Made by a program: the position numbers and the translations under genes. A DNA stretch of 64,000 bases, taken from the NCBI RefSeq assembly GCF_004193775.1, contig NC_041011.1, forward strand, positions 45,453,167 through 45,517,166. Direction: 5' to 3'. This document shows, piece by piece, positions 60,010 to 64,000 of this stretch. How positions within the stretch are numbered: the stretch's first letter is position 1; each line of letters opens with the position of its first letter. This DNA is from Glycine soja. Its lineage: Eukaryota > Streptophyta > Magnoliopsida > Fabales > Fabaceae. The notes beneath the pieces were generated by a model that was not told the DNA's origin, ran no database searches, and saw only the letters and a list, made by a program, of their open reading frames with translations.

Positions 60010-62235
60010 ATGAAGGTAACATTTTCGTTTTTATATTTTTTATTACAGAAAATGTTTTTTTTTTCTTTTTGTTATTTCTTTTTTACAACATTTTTGAGTT
60101 TTTGTTATTATTTAATTTAATTATGTAAATGTGAATGAATAGAAATATTTTATTTTTAAAGAGTCTTGATTATACATAATTACATATTTAATTTTTAAAT
60201 TTAACATAATTACATATTTAATTTTTAAATTTAAAATAATTTACAATTTTTAAATTATAAGCTAATTTACAAATTATTCATAAAAAAAACTAATTTATAA
60301 ATTAATTTATTAAGTTATAAGTGCATACTAAAAATAATTAATAAAATAAAATGACATGACATGAAAATATATTTTAAATTTTTTATAAAATAATTTATTT
60401 AATTGACAGAAATATATTTTAGATAATTATAGTTTTACTTTTTCGTTAATTAATAAATTTTAAAGATATATGTTTATTAAAAATTAAAATAAAAATCAAA
60501 TGTATTAAAGTGGTTAAAAAGAATAATGTAAAAACAGTTAAGAAAAAGGAGGATAAAAAATACGTATATTAAATTAATAAATATAAAAGGCAAGAAAATA
60601 AATTATAAATAAACTGAAATAACTTATAGCTTGTAAACTATAAATTAATAAAATGTATTTATTTATTAAATACTTTAATTTGATCAAATGAACATATAAA
60701 AATATCTGTTTGAAATGTCAAACATGTCCTAAAGGCTAAAGAAAGAAAAGAAAAAACAGCACTTTGACATTTGACATAATCAAGACTCAAGATACAATAT
60801 GTATTATTTAAATGTGAATATATTTTTATTGTGTATATATTTTTATTGTGATGAATCAAATTTTAAATCAAATTTTTTGTTTTGAAGATTTAACATAATT
60901 ACATATTTAATTTTTAAATTTAAAATCTTTAATTTAACTGGAATAATTTTACAAAACAATTGATCTGCACATTTAATATAATCAAGACTCAAGATACAAT
61001 ATGTATTATTTAAATGGATATCCTTCCCCTTGTTAATTTTCCAATCCTGTAGGCTGCATGAATGTTTTTTCAATAGAAGGTGGCTGCATGTTGAGTTTTA
61101 ACTGCAGTCCATACTACAAAAGGTGTGGGAACCAGCTTGTCGGTGCTGTCGGTATATAGTATATACCAATTCAATAATATTCTTAGATACTAAAAACCTA
61201 TATTTTAACAAATGACTATGTCTAGGGCGTGTCTAGAATTTTTTAGGGCTCAGAAAATTTTTATATTTGAAAATTTGTTAATTAAGAAATTTAAACATTC
61301 CATTCAATAGTAATTCATTTAATCAATATATTTGTAATATGGTTTATCTCAAGTTAACTTTTAAAAAAATATTTTTTTTTCTTTGGAGAATGAGAACAAT
61401 GTAAAAAAAATTATTTTTAATATAATTCAATATTTCTAATAAAACATTAATTTATTTTGTAATACTTTTTTGATAATATTTGTTTCACGATACAATTTAA
61501 GACCACTAATATTAAATTAATGTTCACTAAAACTTTTAAGATTAATATAATATTTCTTTTAGTTTGTTCTCTTTTAAAATTCTTAACTATTATGAACTAA
61601 GAGTTTGGAGGGAGCATAAGGTAATGGACTCATTGGCCTTGCCATAGCTAGAGTTCTAGGTATGTCTCCCACAATCAATTCATGTTGGTCGTTATTTTCA
61701 ACGTGTATCAAGATTTTATGCTTGGAACCATGTCCTTAACAAAATTCCTAGGGTACAGCTACTTTGATTCGAAATGAAATATATCATAACCTTTCCTTAA
61801 AAAAAAAACACATGGGTATGCTTGGTTTAGAAAGGGAAAAAAAGTAAAAAAAAAAAAAAGTGAATTGTTTTTAAATTATTTGACAGAAAAAGCAAAAACA
61901 GAAAAGAAAAGAAAGACAAGTTTAATTTTTTTTTTTCTTATTTGATTAAGTATTAAGTATAAAAAATAAGAAATCTCGTCAACCTACCAGATCCTATCTT
62001 CCTTATCGCTTTGGTTTGGTGGACATGAAAATGGAGATGCAATGTAATTTGAGGAGAAACACTGGCCACTAGAGAATGTAAGTCGTATGATCTCCTTGTC
62101 AACAGCTAAATTCCGTGTGCATATGAAGAATTAAGAAAGGCCAGTTCTCGTTGGACAACAAGAAATGGACTTAACCTTATGTAAAGTCCAAGGGTGTTAC
62201 TAGGTGCATCATGCATGTAAAACGAAATTTTCAAA
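60010..62235. other. AT-rich intergenic DNA with short direct repeats
   Basis: A 30-bp unit (ACATAATTACATATTTAATT and following) occurs in tandem at about 60174-60233 and again near 60892. A 39-bp sequence is identical at 60776-60814 and 60978-61016. No supportable gene. Confidence 0.6.
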
Positions 62236-62239
62236 ATAC

Positions 62240-62390
62240 TCTTCATATGGATCATTTGATTCATATGAGTTATACAAATTACGTGATCTGTATAACACTT
62301 ACGGACCACTTGATCCGTATGAGTTATACGAATTACGTGATCCGTATATAATATACATATTATATAATCCGTATGAGTTATATCAAAATT
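62240..62390. repeat. Degenerate tandem repeat, about 56-bp unit
   Basis: Units carry TGATCCGTATGAGTTATAC and AATTACGTGATCCGTAT; two fairly complete units and a partial third are visible. Because the motif is partly self-complementary, open frames on both strands repeat similar residues (YELYELRDPY), which is an artefact of the repeat and not a gene. Confidence 0.75.
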
Positions 62391-62439
62391 AATTGTCACA
62401 AAATTTATTATTTAAATTTACATATGCATTAAATTTAAA

Positions 62440-62722
62440 TTAGAGATTTTACTGTTATATATAACAACATTATTTATTTTATTATATAATTGACTTATTA
62501 ACTCCGTTGATTAGAGACAATTCCTATTTTATCCTTTCGTAAAACTAATACGAATTGAACAATACATAAGTCTCATACGGATCAGACAATTCATAAGTCT
62601 CGTACACATTAAATATCCATTAGAAATTTTAATGTTACATATAACGACATTAATTATTTTATAAAATAATTATTCTATTAGCTCAATTGATTAGAATTTC
62701 GTGTTAATAACGCTAAAGTCAG
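62440..62722. repeat. Two copies of a tRNA-Ile(AAU)-like repeat module
   Basis: A block near 62452-62517 (GTTATATATAACAACATTAT and following) recurs near 62632-62697 about 180 bases later. The second copy runs into ATTAGCTCAATTGATTAGA and CGTGTTAATAACGCTAAAGT (62677-62720), which resembles the D arm and anticodon arm of plant tRNA-Ile(AAU). The T arm and acceptor stem are absent, so it is not a functional tRNA gene. The same module occurs in the arms of the 37.2-37.9 kb foldback element. Confidence 0.65.
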
Positions 62723-63483
62723 AATGGCTAAGAGGATTTGCTAATGTTAAAGAAATAAGAAAGGTCTTTTTTATTTGTGTTGTAGAGGATAACTTCTTGA
62801 AAGAGTAGGTTTTATGTATCGTCCTAAAATTAAAAAACATGGCTTAATTAAAGTTATACAAGTTTTATGTATCCTCCTAAAATTAAAATCATGGCTTAAG
62901 TTTTATGATAATTAAACGTAGAACAATTTAAATTCCTAAGATATCATCTTCGATTCTAGATAAGCCTTAAGCAAATTAAAAACCTGACAAAGGGGAAAAA
63001 AGACATTATCTGTTATCAAATAGACCTATACAATTATTGAAAGTGTAGAAGAGAATTTTTTACACATTAATATCTTCTTGCATTAACTCATGAAGGATCA
63101 ACATTCTTTGCTTTAACATTAGCATCATTCATCTCTTCACCATTTCTAGCTTTGAGAATTTCTAGCATCATTCATTCATCTCTTGGACTAAAATCAAGAA
63201 TAACACAATGAAATAGAGCACATAGAAAAATAGCACTCATACTATTAATTCCAGACAGTCCCCTCAAAGGACTAGGTCCCACCCTCCCCCCATTGTCCCT
63301 CTAAGAAAAACAATACAGGAGGATTTTATAGCACAAATAAAGCTTTCATCAAACCATCAGTTCAGTGTCGTCCAAAGAGAACTCGTTAGGCATAGCATTG
63401 GTAAGGCATCATCAAGATAAACTCACCACCACAAACAAACAAAGATACTCGGGATGATAAACTGACAAAGCTACACTCATTAA
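62723..63483. other. Intergenic, no gene seen
   Basis: AT-rich DNA with one short repeat (TTTTATGTATCNTCCTAAAA near 62811 and 62867). Nothing else recognised. Confidence 0.5.
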
Positions 63484-63573
63484 TCAACCTAGCTTTTCCA
63501 TAAACGTTTCAACCAAGGTTTGGCCATTGACTATTTTTGTTGTTGCAATAATCAAATCATATGCCATTCCCTC
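63484..63573 (-). CDS. Possible terminal coding exon of an unidentified gene
   Basis: After a good acceptor (TACTTTGCAG) the minus strand reads EGMAYDLIIATTKIVNGQTL, then VETFMEKLG and a stop. The composition is protein-like (balanced residues, no low complexity) and starts in phase 0. No other exon could be linked with it in the remaining 430 bases, so the gene would extend beyond the right edge. I do not recognise the family. Confidence 0.3.
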   Translation of the reverse strand, partial: EGMAYDLIIATTKIVNGQTLVETFMEKLG

Positions 63574-64000
63574 CTGCAAAGTAAACCACATCAAGAATTA
63601 GGAGATAAGAACCAAACAAGAAGATTTATTCCTAATGCCCAGTCAATTGGATAAAGCAGGATATAAGGAAGAAGAGACAATAAATTCTCCAGTGTAAAAC
63701 ATACATGGGGTGGTTTAACAGTGAACCAAATCAAATACCTGTATGATAAACGTATAGAAAACAAACTTATAGTCCTTTTGCATTTCACACCACCACACTA
63801 TTTGAAATAAGATTTGAACAATAGTACACTTGAAAATATTTTTATACCTATTTTTTGTGTCCCTGAGGCTGAGGTTTCTGCTTTTGAAAGTAATAACATG
63901 TTAATTCTATTTTTTAAAATACTAACCTTCACATATTAATAGTCTTTCCAGTTCGTTGCTTTCTCCACAACCATATCCCTTATGAACCCTCTTCTAATTT
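63574..64000. other. Right edge, nothing recognised
   Basis: Probably intronic or intergenic. A minus-strand segment near 63940-64000 (RRGFIRDMVVEKATNWKDY) ends in a stop and could not be connected to the exon at 63573. Confidence 0.35.

Noticed and set aside
59450..60013. 187-residue open frame on the plus strand
   Set aside because: It overlaps the probable SEC8 leader and promoter in antisense; its composition follows local GC and no domain is visible.
62204..62399. Tyr/Leu/Asp-rich repeated peptide on both strands
   Set aside because: An artefact of the self-complementary tandem DNA repeat, not a coding sequence.
62677..62722. Functional tRNA-Ile gene
   Set aside because: Only the D and anticodon arms resemble a tRNA; the T arm, B box and acceptor stem are missing.
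1..64000. CRISPR arrays, operons or bacterial defence systems
   Set aside because: The sequence is plainly plant nuclear DNA with spliceosomal introns; no regularly spaced repeats of CRISPR type were seen.

Overview
The window looks like nuclear DNA of a legume, most likely Glycine or a close relative. The reasons are AT-rich intergenic DNA, genes split into many short exons, L1-type LINEs, tRNA-derived SINEs, a copia element with an initiator-Met-tRNA primer site, TRIM-like LTR fragments and small MITEs. The species is an inference; the protein families are recognised from the conceptual translation alone.

Five host genes can be modelled. (1) 1198-4320 (-): the first nine coding exons of MOR1, an XMAP215/TOG microtubule polymerase; the rest lies off the left edge. 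(2) 17574-18368 (+): a BORCS8/MEF2BNB-like protein with its coding sequence in one exon, after a probable non-coding exon near 14.5 kb. (3) 22074-27612 (+): mitochondrial FAD-dependent glycerol-3-phosphate dehydrogenase (SDP6), six exons, 628 aa. (4) 28574-36726 (+): plastid RsuA/RluB-type pseudouridine synthase (SVR1-like), ten exons, 399 aa. (5) 38880-59242 (-): exocyst subunit SEC8, 26 coding exons, 1066 aa. For genes 3-5 the spliced length is an exact multiple of three and the reading frame stays open, which supports the hand-placed splice sites. A possible short secreted peptide (20131-20265) and an unidentified terminal exon (63484-63573) are weaker calls.

The rest is mostly mobile DNA. 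A degenerate 5.2-kb hAT transposon lies between MOR1 and the BORCS8-like gene. MOR1 intron 9 holds a LINE nested in another LINE. SVR1 introns 7 and 8 hold a LINE and a 3.6-kb internally deleted copia element that itself carries a LINE. A 634-bp foldback element with a 9-bp target duplication lies between SVR1 and SEC8. SEC8 introns hold a SINE with a clear target duplication, a twin-primed (5'-inverted) LINE inside a TRIM, two more TRIM pieces, an Au-like SINE, two MITEs (one with a short LINE tail) and a solo LTR.

The genes serve separate housekeeping roles: microtubules, probable organelle positioning, glycerol catabolism, plastid rRNA modification and exocytosis. I see no operon-like or pathway cluster. 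SDP6 and SEC8 are, as I recall, neighbouring loci in Arabidopsis, which would make this conserved microsynteny with SVR1 in between. The most interesting non-gene signals are a 3'-UTR hairpin kept by paired changes in six LINE copies, four GC-AG introns in two genes, and a tRNA-Ile(AAU)-like module carried in both arms of the foldback element and again near 62.5 kb.
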